Below are positions 34,237 to 45,165 of a stretch of 64,000 nucleotides of DNA, piece after piece. The position numbers were made by a program, and so were the translations under genes. Source of the stretch: Owenia fusiformis (Eukaryota > Annelida > Polychaeta > Sabellida > Oweniidae); assembly GCA_903813345.2 (NCBI GenBank), contig CAIIXF020000008.1, positions 4,781,341 through 4,845,340 on the forward strand. Direction: 5' to 3'. The notes under the pieces are model-generated. The model had not been told where the DNA came from, searched no databases, and was given only the letters and a program-made list of their open reading frames with translations. Each line of letters starts with the position of its first letter. Positions within the stretch are counted from its first letter, which is position 1.

Positions 34237-36263
34237 ATGGATACACTTTTAGCAAGAATTGCGGAGAAAACTGATGAATTACCAGAGGATGATTTGGAAA
34301 CCCTAGCGACGGACATAGAGAGGGCGATCTGGAGGCGAGACGAAGCGACTGTATTGAGGATATTCCAGCACAGACCACGACGGTTGGTGCTGGGGGCGTT
34401 GAATCATCTATCGGTGGATGGTGAGAGTCCAGTCCATGCTGCTGCCCTGCATGGCGAGGCAAACCTACTGCGTTTGATGATTGAGTTTGGAGCAGGTGTA
34501 AATGGAGTGAACAAGTAAGTTTGACAGTGGTTTAGAATACTCAAATGTATAGATAGCAACAATACCTTAATTGCGTTGATCGATAGTTTGGTTATCTGCA
34601 TCAACATTAGTAGTCTACTCCCCCTCCACTTACCACAACAACCTGTTGTAATAATGGAGGGGGGGGGGCGGAGTCGAGGCTTGAAGAAGCATTAGAGGTT
34701 TTGAAAGCATGTCCCATGGATTGAATGTTGTTGCGAATAAAATAAAACACAACTAAATATTTCCATAAAAAGCACTCATGTGTATCATATTCATTGTACT
34801 TCAGTTACCTGTTGTTGAAGTAGATAAGGGGGGGAGAGTCCAGGGTATTGAGGCAAGACTACAATATAAGTCAATACAGCTGAATTTCCTATTCATAGAC
34901 CCATGGATTGAACTGTATTATTGCAAATAAGATAAAATACAACTGATTATTTCCTTAAAAATAAACTTATGTCACGTATTATATTCATTGTAGGTATGGT
35001 TGGACTCCACTGCACTCCGCGGCTAGTGGAAATGAGATCCAAACAGCGAATATGCTCCTGCAACACGGGGCCAACATCCACGCAACCGATCGCCATGGTG
35101 ACTCAGCTTTACACTGGTCGGCAGAGAATGGCAATCCCGGTCTATCACAGTTATTGATCGAGGAAGGTGCTTTGGTGAATCAAATGAACAAAATTGGAGT
35201 CGGTGAAACGCCACTGACAAAAGCTGCCCAAAATAATAAGATCCCAACCGCTATGCTGTTGATAATGTTAGGAAGTGAAGTGAACTGGAACAAGGGCAAA
35301 CCTGCGATCCACGCAGCAGCAAAACAAGGACATACTCTTATGGTGAATATGTTGTTGGATCATAGGGTCAAGGTCAATTTGAAAGATGGCGATGGAAACA
35401 CTGCTTTGCACATGGCGGCTGTTGGCGACCACACTGCAACAGCCAAGCTTCTCATAGAGAGAGGTGCCCGTATCAATGATAAGAACAAAGCTGGTCAAAC
35501 TCCACTACATTATGCCGCACTTGAGAATAGCGTACAAACAACCAAGATGCTACTGTTGAAAAATGCCGACTTCACGATACCTAACTACATTGGCGAACTT
35601 GCTCTTCATAATGCGGCATATATGGGGAACGTAGATATTCTACGTATGCTTATGGACAAAGGTTCTAACATCGATGCAATCACTAACTGCGATAAATCAC
35701 CTTTGATTCTTGCGTCACAAACAGAGCATAGTTTGGGTTGCTCCGTCCTGATGCAAAGAGGCGCAGATGTCAATATCAATGACCAGTACTGCTTCACACC
35801 CCTTCACTTCGCAGCTTGGAGAGGGAGTTTCAAAGTCGTTAGAGAGCTTTTGGACAAAGGTGCGAAAGCGAATATATTGGGCATGACAGTGCTGGGGGAG
35901 TACTCCACACCATTGCATATAGCAGCAGAGCATGACCATTGTGATGTCGTAAAGCTTTTGATCACAAGAGGAGCAGAACCAGATCAAAGAGGATCATTTG
36001 GAAAGACGCCGTTACACGCTGCAGTTGCTAAAAACTCTGTCGAATCTGCTGCGATATTATTGAACGCTGGTGCAAACATTGACCTCAAAGATACAAATGG
36101 GTGCACTTCATTGCATATAGCAGTGATGCAGAACCATTTAGAAATGACTAAACTGTTACTCGAAAGAGACTGTGATACAAGTTGCAAAAACAGAAAACAA
36201 AAAGCAGCGAGTGAACTTTGTAAAAGCGATGAAATGAGAGCTTTATTTAGCAACATAGGTTGA
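34237..36263 (+). CDS. Ankyrin-repeat protein, 13 repeats, 515 residues, complete
   Basis: Two exons, 34237-34514 and 34994-36263. The donor GTAAGT and acceptor ATTCATTGTAG join AA|G to restore Lys inside the repeat boundary (NGVNKYGWTPLH). The ATG context (AACATGG) is good and the first about 60 residues form a helical N-terminal region. Thirteen ankyrin repeats follow, beginning GESPVHAAALHGEANLL and including GNTALHMAAVGDHTATAKLL, GQTPLHYAALENSVQTTKML and GKTPLHAAVAKNSVESAAIL; repeat 4 and repeat 9 are the most divergent (GETPLTKAA, KSPLILASQ). No SOCS box, death domain, kinase or membrane segment is visible, so it is probably a soluble protein-binding adaptor; its partner is unknown. Repeats 2-13 lie in one uninterrupted exon. 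Confidence 0.95.
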
Positions 36264-36414
36264 CAAAGTATTGTAAATCTATTATTTCAAATAGAATTAA
36301 TATATTTCTCACTGGCGATTTATTTGTACTTTTTGTACATGGTGTCCCAATAGTCATTGCGTACACACAACAACAAACATTGTCTCAAAAAGGGACTGGA
36401 AAAATACAAAATCT

Positions 36415-36489
36415 AATAAAGGTCTTTTCCCAATCCTATTTACTTTTCTTGTTCTTATATATACAGGTATAGTTACAAGATCCAATAAA
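36415..36489 (+). promoter_or_regulatory. Candidate polyadenylation signals of ankyrin gene
   Basis: AATAAA at 36415-36420 and 36484-36489, about 150 and 220 bases after the stop. Confidence 0.45.
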
Positions 36490-37371
36490 GTAAAACAAGA
36501 AAATCTGTTTCCCCAAAGCACGGTTTCGATTCCTTGGGCAACATCCTGTACATACAACATTTCGTACATCATTTGTACTTAAGTAGCACTGGTTCCATTT
36601 AAGATGAATCCATAGTGTAAGTGCAAAGATAGATGCACTATAACAATAAATGACAAATCTTCTAAAAAAGCATGTACGAATTTTTTTGACGCAGTTCCTT
36701 TTATTAGGTTTGGAGTTATTGGCTGTTACTAAAGCAACTGGTGCACAATAACGATGAAAACGGTATATTTTTTAATAAGTGGGAACCTCAATCGAGCATG
36801 CGCAGAGGCCAAGGAGACACACGAACACAACTGTTCTTTTCACATGCTCGTCTGGACCAAAAACAACTTGTTTCATGTTTAATGTTGGGTCACTCAAAGA
36901 GCATATTTTTCAAACTTACAGTAAAATTTTGGAATGTATCTCATAACGAGCTGTCCCCAGATGAATTTACGGTTGCCCAAGCGGTGCAAAGTTACGTTGT
37001 TTTGTTTGCGCGATGGTGTTTGCCAAATATATCGGTATATCAGTCATAAACGAAGCCACCTCATAAATGTTAAGTTGTTTCAGTAAAAAACGTAAACCCC
37101 TAAACTTGGCTCCCCTTTGAAATTCCCATCTTTTTGATCAAGGTTACTCCCCTGCACTTCTTGGTCCTACAAAGTAGGAACACATTGGTTTATAACCGAG
37201 CGGTGCCACGAATGGCGTGGAATAAAAACATGTGCTGTTAAAAATGAATTTTGTAACTCTAATTTGAGTTTAATAGTTCATTTAGGAGTGCCTTTTTGTT
37301 GTTTATATAACGTTTATATAAATTCTTTTATAACGGGTTCAAAATTCAAGGACATGATTTCAGAATTGTGA
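36490..37371. other. Intergenic, nothing firm
   Basis: An open frame crosses 36741-37049 but has no ATG, splice or family support. Otherwise nothing is seen before the EF-hand gene promoter. Confidence 0.4.
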
Positions 37372-37377
37372 TATAAA
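37372..37377 (+). promoter_or_regulatory. TATA box of the EF-hand gene
   Basis: TATAAA lies 66 bases before the first ATG, which leaves room for a start site near 37400 and a short leader. Confidence 0.45.
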
Positions 37378-37437
37378 ACATGGAAGTTATAAGTTTCATA
37401 CACTTCTCTCACGGTGAACTTATATCAACGATCAAAG

Positions 37438-39422
37438 ATGATGAAACAAATCATTTGTGTATTGGCGCTTGTCGTCTGCATTTCTGCGTAAGTGCTTTAA
37501 ACGTTTTTCTTGAATAATTTGGTATACGTATTTAGAAATTTCTTTTTATCACATCATAGCTCTGTTTATAGAATCGGTGCTTCTGTTGCAGAAAGGGGGT
37601 TCATCCATTGATTTCTTGTAATTTAGCCAAGGTTCTAATTGTATTTATCATAGTTCAACATTGGATGGGCTGCATTTCAGAATTCTTCATCAAGATATTG
37701 TTCAATTAACAATCCTTTACAATGGTTTTCAGGGAATTTCCAAGATTTTTCAACTTAATATTTCAAATTTATTTTATTCATTATGACACGGCTACTGATC
37801 ACCAGAACGTGGTCTAAAATTTTATAACAAAATGAATTTGATTTAAAAAAATGTAGAAAACATAATGCATATTATAAAAAATGAAAGAATACATGCTTTT
37901 GTACAACACCTAAAATTCATCAATGTTAACCAATCTTATCAGGAAATCTTCCATCTAGCATCATCAAGGTTTCGGTGTATACTTCCAAAGGTGGAAGATG
38001 GCCCATGGGAATAAATGAAAACGAGGTTTTGAATGTCTATTTTCCCAAAATATTGGGAACTATAATTCATGAATTTCGATTGATTTTTCTCTGTTTTACC
38101 AATGAATTCATGAATTTTAATTCACGATACAAATTATGGGCTGCGGTTCGACAAAAACATAATCATGTCGATGGCTATAGTCCATTCAATATTTCATTAG
38201 ACAAGACGAATGCAGAGCCAACCTGACTTTACTATGGAATGACATGAGTGAAAATGGAACAATAACATGGGAGGACGTTCGGGAAGATTTCCTCGACTTG
38301 GCAACACGTATGTCATGTTTTTCAATAACATTTTTCAAAAAATTATCGTTATGTAAAGTCTCATGGTTATTAATGGTTTTAGTTGTTTTGTGATAATAAT
38401 CATGAATGGGTAACGATGTTTCGACCACGACCGAAAATGCCCGAAGATAACCGAAGCAGAATTGGAATTCGCTCGGCCATTTTCGGTTGTTGTGCACTGG
38501 TGCTCTCCCATTTATGAATGCTCAAGAAGAGTCGATGATCGATCTTTGTTTCTTTGTGTGTGACGTTGGGTCGTAGTTTTTACATTGGGGTTTATTTTTC
38601 CCCGAGGACTTGAACAAATTTTATAAACATTTCTTTTTGTTACTTACACGCGTGACTTAATCATGGCGAAAATTGCGCCATTCATTTTTAAGATTTTTTT
38701 GTTCATTCATTCAAAAAGGTCATACCCAAATTAGTCGGAATTATGCAATGTAGTTTCAGCTAGTTTTTTAAATGAAAATGTTAGCTAGGCCTTCAGCTTT
38801 ATCATAATAGCGCGATCTATTTTAGTGGTTTCACCAAATGGAGATTCTATTCCACTTGCCGATGGAGTCTGCACCACCGGATTGGACGTTGCAACATGCC
38901 TAACCGAAAGAGATACCCAAGCTCTCTGCCAGTTGACCGCAAGCGCCGATCCCGACTCAGATTCGACTGTCATCACAATAAGTGATATAAGAGTCCTCTT
39001 CAATAGAGCTGACACTACTGGTAATACTTATCCCATGTTTTCTATAATCATGGCATCATTTGAAGAATCTGAGTGGCACGATATTTCAATCATTACAAGA
39101 TAGAAAATAAGATAAATAAAACTAGATTATAGCAAACTAAATTATAGCAATCACTGCCTGTTCTGCAGCTAGAGAAATACAGCACCCTCCCATTCAACAA
39201 AACAATATTTGCACCGCTCGAGAATACACCACGGTGAAATATATTTGATTTTAAATTTTAGCTTGAATAGAATTATTTCATGAGTTTTTGATAAATGGTG
39301 ATTATATAATTTAAGGTAATGGTATTGTCTACGAGGAAGGGTTCAGACAGGCAACGAATGCAGTGTGCGTTCAACTGCCCGACCGAGGCCAGGATGATAC
39401 CGACTGCTTAGATACACCTTAA
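37438..39422 (+). CDS. Small secreted EF-hand protein, four exons, complete
   Basis: Exons 37438-37487, 38201-38307, 38826-39020 and 39316-39422; donors are GTAAGT, GTATGT and GTAATA, acceptors TTTCATTAG, CTATTTTAG and ATAATTTAAG; phases agree (2, 1, 1). The 152-residue product (ATG at 37438 or 37441) starts with a signal peptide, MMKQIICVLALVVCISA, with likely cleavage before QDEC. Calcium-loop candidates: residues 31-42 (DMSENGTITWED), a D-rich loop from residue 94 (DPDSDSTVITISD, one residue longer than standard and lacking the Gly) and residues 115-126 (DTTGNGIVYEEG, with Gly instead of Glu at position 12). Six cysteines (21, 68, 77, 87, 135, 148) could make three disulfides. Secreted EF-hand proteins of this size are known from mollusc shell-forming secretions; that role is inference. 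No closer family is recognised. Confidence 0.85.
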
Positions 39423-39510
39423 GTGTTTGCGAATGATGATGCCTACGTTCACCAAAGTTCAACTTAAAAGGATGTTTGTTATTTATCAATTAAAGTACTG
39501 CCAAGTTTAC

Positions 39511-39516
39511 AATAAA
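39511..39516 (+). promoter_or_regulatory. Polyadenylation signal of the EF-hand gene
   Basis: AATAAA about 90 bases after the stop codon, the first match downstream. Confidence 0.55.
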
Positions 39517-39776
39517 AAACAAGAGTCTTTCTAAAATATTATAGTCGGAATTACATATTTTTCTAAATTGTATTGTATTTTATCGTATGATCTGTAAAAT
39601 GATGTCATCTGATGGGTCAGTTCTTGTGCTGTACCAATTTGTATTGCTACTGAGATTGTCCCATTGTCCCATCCGTAGCAATACAGAAAATATTGGTTCG
39701 GAGGGGATATCAGATATGGATATTGAACAAATGATTTTATGAAGAGAGTAATAAATATCATGGGACAAAAAGCTTA

Positions 39777-39906
39777 TTTACTGGTCGGAATTCAATCTGG
39801 GTTTATTCCTCGTGACAATATGACATTTCTTTCTGGTCCTCCTGGCCCTCGAGAAATATCATATCGTCCCTCGGAATAAAACCCATATTGAATCCCTCAC
39901 AGTAAA
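39777..39906. repeat. 130-bp near-palindrome
   Basis: Arms 39777-39836 and 39847-39906 pair over about 60 bases with a few differences (TTTACTG at both tips, ATTCAAT, GGGTTTATTCC). It may be a very short MITE. No target duplication is seen. Confidence 0.7.
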
Positions 39907-40960
39907 TGAAGGTGAGCAATACCACTTGGGTATATCCCGTATATATACGGTCGTAATAAGCGCATATAATCATGGAAGGCAGACCCAGAAACCCCTCCTT
40001 GGAGGAGCCCTGTTTTCTTTTATGTGCACCCATACCGTAGTCATGAAGTCCACACCACGACCTTTTTACGAATTGTGGACCACTCAGTCAACACTCTGAA
40101 GTACGTTACGCAAACAAGCAAATTAAGTGGGGAATAAAATATATTGAGAACCATTGTCGAGAATGAAAGTAATTTGTGAAGAGATGTAGCATACTTCAGT
40201 ATAGGCTAGTAGTACATGTTGTATTGTAAACTACAATGTCTAGACTCGAACAATGCATCTATACTTTTTGCTCATAATCTATGACAACCCGTGTGTAGCA
40301 AAGGACAAGATGCAACTCTGTGGACATCCTCGTCTGATGGCCAGTCGTATTGATTAAATGAGTTCTTATTTCTGAGTTCATATTTTTTGCTTTAGTCTTG
40401 CATTTTTAATCTAATTTTTCATTGATAGATGTCAATTATGTTCACGTTTATAACATTAATGGAGATAAACAAGAGGAGGGAAAACCCCATGATTCAATTG
40501 ATGACATAAGATTTCCTCCTTCGCACACCTCCTTTTGTCGAAAACGTACCCTCCATCTTGGTTTTTAAAGTTTTCAAATTGACCTAGATTTAAACCAATC
40601 AACGATCGACTCGCTAAACCAATCAGCGACGATGTCATCTCAATACAGATTTACATTATAAGCGTATGTCATCTTTGAACCCTGGGGTTTCTCCCCCTCT
40701 TGAGATAAACGTCAATTCCTCTGCATTATTGATACATGCTGCCATCTTTTAACAAAGTTACCACACTTATTCTAAATAGGCTACAGTATGGTGGAAACAT
40801 AACATGTTATAAAGCGATCAAATAAGCCTTTCTGGAGATTTTCAAAACAAATCAAATTTGTCGTAAATCCTATTGTGATTAAAGAGCAAAATTAATATTA
40901 AAATGTTTGCAGGTTTTAGTAATCTGTCGAAATAAAACATCTGGTTGCCATAGGGATGTA
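39907..40960. other. Non-coding, nothing recognised
   Basis: No supported exon, RNA gene or bounded repeat. Confidence 0.4.
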
Positions 40961-41064
40961 ACTATATGTGAGCTACTATAGATATCTATCAGGGAGCTAG
41001 CTATATGTGAGCTAGCTATGGGTGAGCTAGCTATATGTGAGCTAGTTATGGGTGAGCTAGATAT
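40961..41064. repeat. Minisatellite, GAGCTAGCTAT units
   Basis: About seven tandem units of roughly 15 bases (GAGCTAGCTATATGT alternating with GAGCTAGCTATGGGT), degenerate at both edges. Confidence 0.85.
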
Positions 41065-42850
41065 AAGGGCTTGTTCATTTTGTATATTCACTCTTGTTTC
41101 TTTTTAAAGGAAATAAACATTTTTTGACAAATTCAGAAATAATCAAAACCATTCCATTCGGGGAATTAACCTCCCCGCACAGTGACATTTTGTTGAAACA
41201 CCTACACGTTGTCTCGAGTTTCCTATTTCCATTGTAACATTTGGAACAAGCTAAATAAATACCAAACCCAGCCATACAGCATACAATTTCCTCCAAATGT
41301 TTTGTGACTCCAATTCTTCCATGTTTATATTTGGCGATTTTCAAAGATTCGTCAAAGTAATTATCCGTTCTATTGAGGGGAAACATTCAAACATAAACAA
41401 GTTTTTAAACTCGATCCAACATAGGGTAACTTTTGTAACTTTTTGTCCGCCAGCAACATGTCCCTATTTATATTAATAATGTAGCGTCTGGAACGTGTAT
41501 TCTTTATTTGTGACGGGGCGGGTCTGGGAACCAACAAGGGGGAGGGGCAAATTTCAAGTCAGAGAAAAAAAACTTTCAATATTTGGAATTTTTAGGCCCA
41601 TTTTCTCAAAAATCTGGTCTAAAATTAAAAATAAGGCCTAAAATTAAGAGTCGGGCTTTAGGACCAACATTCCCCGAGGACAATAATCTCAGTTTGGTTT
41701 GTTGGTACATAATAAGTTTTAAGAATAATCCTCTCAGTCTATCTCATGTCCTATTGCAGTATTGTATTGAGTAAATACCTGCGTGCCAACAATGCATTAA
41801 AAGAACTAAAACAACGATGTTTTCATAATATGTCTGTTCCTGTAATACCCTATCATAAAAATGACATCTTCAAATTAGAGCAATTAGTAAAGCGACCCTC
41901 TAGACTATAGTAGTTTCCACTTCTCTCATTTTGCTCATTATTCTGCCATATTACAGTATCATAATATGTTATTAGAATATGAAGATTACAGACACTTTGT
42001 CTCATTATACAATCGAAAGTAAATTACAAAATACGACTAGCAGGATTTGAACACCAATGTTATCAAAAGAATCTTTACATTTATGCAAAGCAATCGCATG
42101 TAAGTTCATTTATTTGTAACCTACTGTAGATGGGATAGATGGTACTTGTGCTCATAATATGATATTGTCCGTCCTTCCATTAGTTTCCTGCCTCCATCAG
42201 GTGATACAAGATCTGGGTCAAAATGGACACACAGGGCCAATGAGAAGGGGCCAATGACACCTAAAACGTGGGCCAATGACTTCTGTTGTACCAACGTTAT
42301 AATTGATTATCTCATCTACTTGTACTTCCACATGTTCGTAGAAGAACTCTATCTCCCTGATCTTGTAGGTGATACCAACCCAGATCATATACAGTGAAAC
42401 ATATATATCAAAACTTCTCTCAAATCCGAACATCCCTCAATGTGAACATTTCTTCTTGGTCCCAGTTTTCACTTGCCATTGACTAACATACAGAAAAACT
42501 TGAAAAGTGAACACCTTCTAACACGAACACTTTCGGCAGCTGGTCCGAGTGACATTTGGATTACAAAGGTTTTACTGTACTAAATAATACGTATCAGGTG
42601 TACAGACTCATCTTTGGGAATCATAGATTCATTAATTCAACAAATACAGATAACACCATATGATATATAACGAGAAGATATATATCACATTTCTTCAACA
42701 TTAATTAAAAATTGGCGTGATTATTGCATCATACGCCTTATAAGTTGAAAAAATGAGCAGATTTCTTTTACTTTGTCATTATTCAATTCCTTATGGTTGG
42801 TACAAGTACTGTAATATTATGTCAGATTATATACAATCCAGAAATTAACA
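41065..42850. other. Mostly non-coding; one weak minus-strand frame
   Basis: A minus-strand frame (41075-41386) has an ATG at its start and a cysteine-rich middle (CCMAGFGIYLACSKCYNGN) but no recognised family or firm splice sites. The stretch near 41536-41665 (CAAGGGGGAGGGGCAA, AGGCCCATTTTCT) resembles the hAT-type fragment at 42851-43092. Confidence 0.3.
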
Positions 42851-43092
42851 AGGGGGAGGGGGCCAAAATATGAGTTTGGAAAATATTTTTGGGTCCCTGA
42901 AACAAAAAATGAGGCCCAAAATTTAAGAAATTAAGGCCCTATTTTGATAATTGGGCAAAAAGGGCCAAGTTATGCCCAAAAAGGCCCATTTTCTGAGGCC
43001 CAACAAAATGTTGGGGCCCAAAAGCTAAAAAAAATTCCCGGGCTCTCTAAAGGGGGGGGGGGAGTCCCCATGAACCCCCGGATCCGCCACTG
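42851..43092 (-). mobile_element. Terminal fragment of a hAT-type element
   Basis: Read on the minus strand it begins CAGTGGCGGATCCGGGGG at 43092, a terminus seen in many animal hAT-type MITEs, followed by a G-run and GGGCC/GGCCC-rich sequence. The other end was not found, so it is probably truncated. Confidence 0.55.
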
Positions 43093-44474
43093 TGAATGAA
43101 TATCCCAAGTGAGAAGTTAGAAATATACATCATTTTATACAAATGTTTTTTCTTTTGTGTGGTATACTATGTGATGTGTGCTCTTATCAATACGCTTTGG
43201 ACAGTATAAGAGCTCTTGGTACTCCGGTTTATTTTCAAGAGAAATGCTGTAAAATATCTTTGCTGGATACTAAAATTGTCTCATCTAACCAATAGGGTTC
43301 CTCTAGATATAACACTTCCCTGGTTAAATGAGTGAGGAGTATCGTTGAGTAATTTTGAGTATTTTCTCTTCTTGGATCTGAAAAAGGCTGGTTGTTCGCC
43401 CGGGTTGTGCGTCTATTATATTTTGGATAAATGGTTTTTGATGTGGGCTGTCGAACTCCGTATACTGTACTCGGGAATTCTACTTTCACTAAATGGCCTT
43501 GTTATAGCACTCTCATATTGGCATTTTGATCATTAATTTCGTTATGTGATGTTTGAAATCTCTCTGGGAAAAGAAACACGAAACGCAATAAGCGTTAATG
43601 CATTTGTCTGATCTTTGGACTATTGATAACAGTGGGCTTATTAAAGGAAACACTATCTGAGTTTCTATGACATATAGCTTTCTATCCTCGCTTGTTCTGA
43701 CATGGATGCGCACCACGAGACAGTGGATACATCTTGTGTCACGCAATGCTTTTACTTAAGATTATATTAATCTAATGTGTTCTTAAAATGTATCAAGGGG
43801 TCATACCAAGAACATTATCTTCTCCTCATTACAAGATGGTTTAGGTAACAAGAAATAACGAACAAATGCAATATATCCGATAGTTTGTTAAAGGTAGAAT
43901 CAGATCCATTGAGAGTGACAAAATTGCAAGCAACATGTACAGTTGACCTACCAAGATATTTCTTACAATCAATCTAAAATATAATATCTCCAAAAAGATC
44001 CGATCTATGATATGTTATAAATTGGTGAAGGTACAATCTTTGGAACAATCTTTGTCAAGAGTACTCATCTGGATCTTGCTAGATCTGATGATGCCTCTAC
44101 TAAGTTCGAATATCGTTGATACTTATTACCTATTTTTATTTGATACTTCTTTTTAATTTATTTAAATTCAAATCAAAAAGTTGTACATGGCACGTGACCT
44201 GGACACCACAGGGGGTGTATAATAGACATACGGGACCTACGGACCTCGTGCAGATATACTATATTGATTGGCCTCGGGATAATCCAAATATCATGAACCT
44301 TATATAGGATAATCTCTATATATCGTTATATATTGTCAGGGAATGTCTTTAAAAGTCAGTTGGAGAATATTATATTCATATATATCATGAACTTACTTGA
44401 ATAATTCAAATTGTTTAAAAATGTTCACTATTGCTGATTAATTTTTAAAAAGGTTTTTGCAATTTCAAGATCTG
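43093..44474. other. Non-coding, nothing recognised
   Basis: No supported exon or bounded repeat. Confidence 0.4.
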
Positions 44475-45165
44475 TTAACTCACATTTCTTGCTGCATTTC
44501 CCCAAGCACAAAAGCAAAAATTACATATTGCATTAATAGCATTAATGTATATGATGAATAAAATGAGACCAAGAGTAGTACCCTGTGGTATATCCCGTGT
44601 AATATTTTGAAGTTTAGATTCAATTTTAGCATTCTCTGTTCTTATAAAAGTATATTGTTTTCGATTATGAAGATAACTTTGAAACCATCCATTAACCTTT
44701 CCTATTATACCATAAAATTTCAATTTTGAAAATAGTATGTCATGCTTAACAAAGTGTCCAAGGCTTTACTTAGGTCTAAAAGTAAGCCAATAGAGGATTT
44801 CCTGTCATCCATTGCTAGTCGTATATTTTCCCCGACATTTTGATGTGGCTATAAACAGGTTGATCTGTTTCTCCAATTTGGTTTAAATATAAAAGTTTTA
44901 TAGAATTGTTCAAGTCTACTACATGTCATATCCTTTTCATTCCCTTTTTGTAAAAACAGATACCAATGATATTTGCCTATGATTAGTGAATAAATGTCTT
45001 TCACCTTTTTGTACAGTGGAATAATGCCATTTCAAGTTATCTGGAAAGGTTCCAGTATTTAAAGACAGTTGAGTGAGAAACGCCAGAGGTTTAGTAAAAA
45101 GATCACTTCACTTTTCACAACTATTGGCTTAAAGTCATCATTTCCAGCTGCCTTACCACTTTGTA
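44475..45165 (-). mobile_element. LINE reverse-transcriptase fragment, Jockey/CR1-like
   Basis: On the minus strand, reading from 45165 downward: GKAAGNDDFKP, IPLYKKVKDIYSL, SSIGLLLDLSKALDTL, KFYGIIGKVNGWFQSYLHNR and IPQGTTLGLILFIIYINAI. These are the finger and palm motifs of a non-LTR reverse transcriptase up to the PQG block. The catalytic DD motif and the 3' end are missing after about 44475, and stops or shifts are present. It is a dead fragment of a different family from the LINE at 5905-7893. Confidence 0.8.

Noticed and set aside
36741-37049. 102-codon frame between the ankyrin and EF-hand genes
   Set aside because: It starts at GTG, lacks an ATG near the start, and has no family resemblance or splice support.
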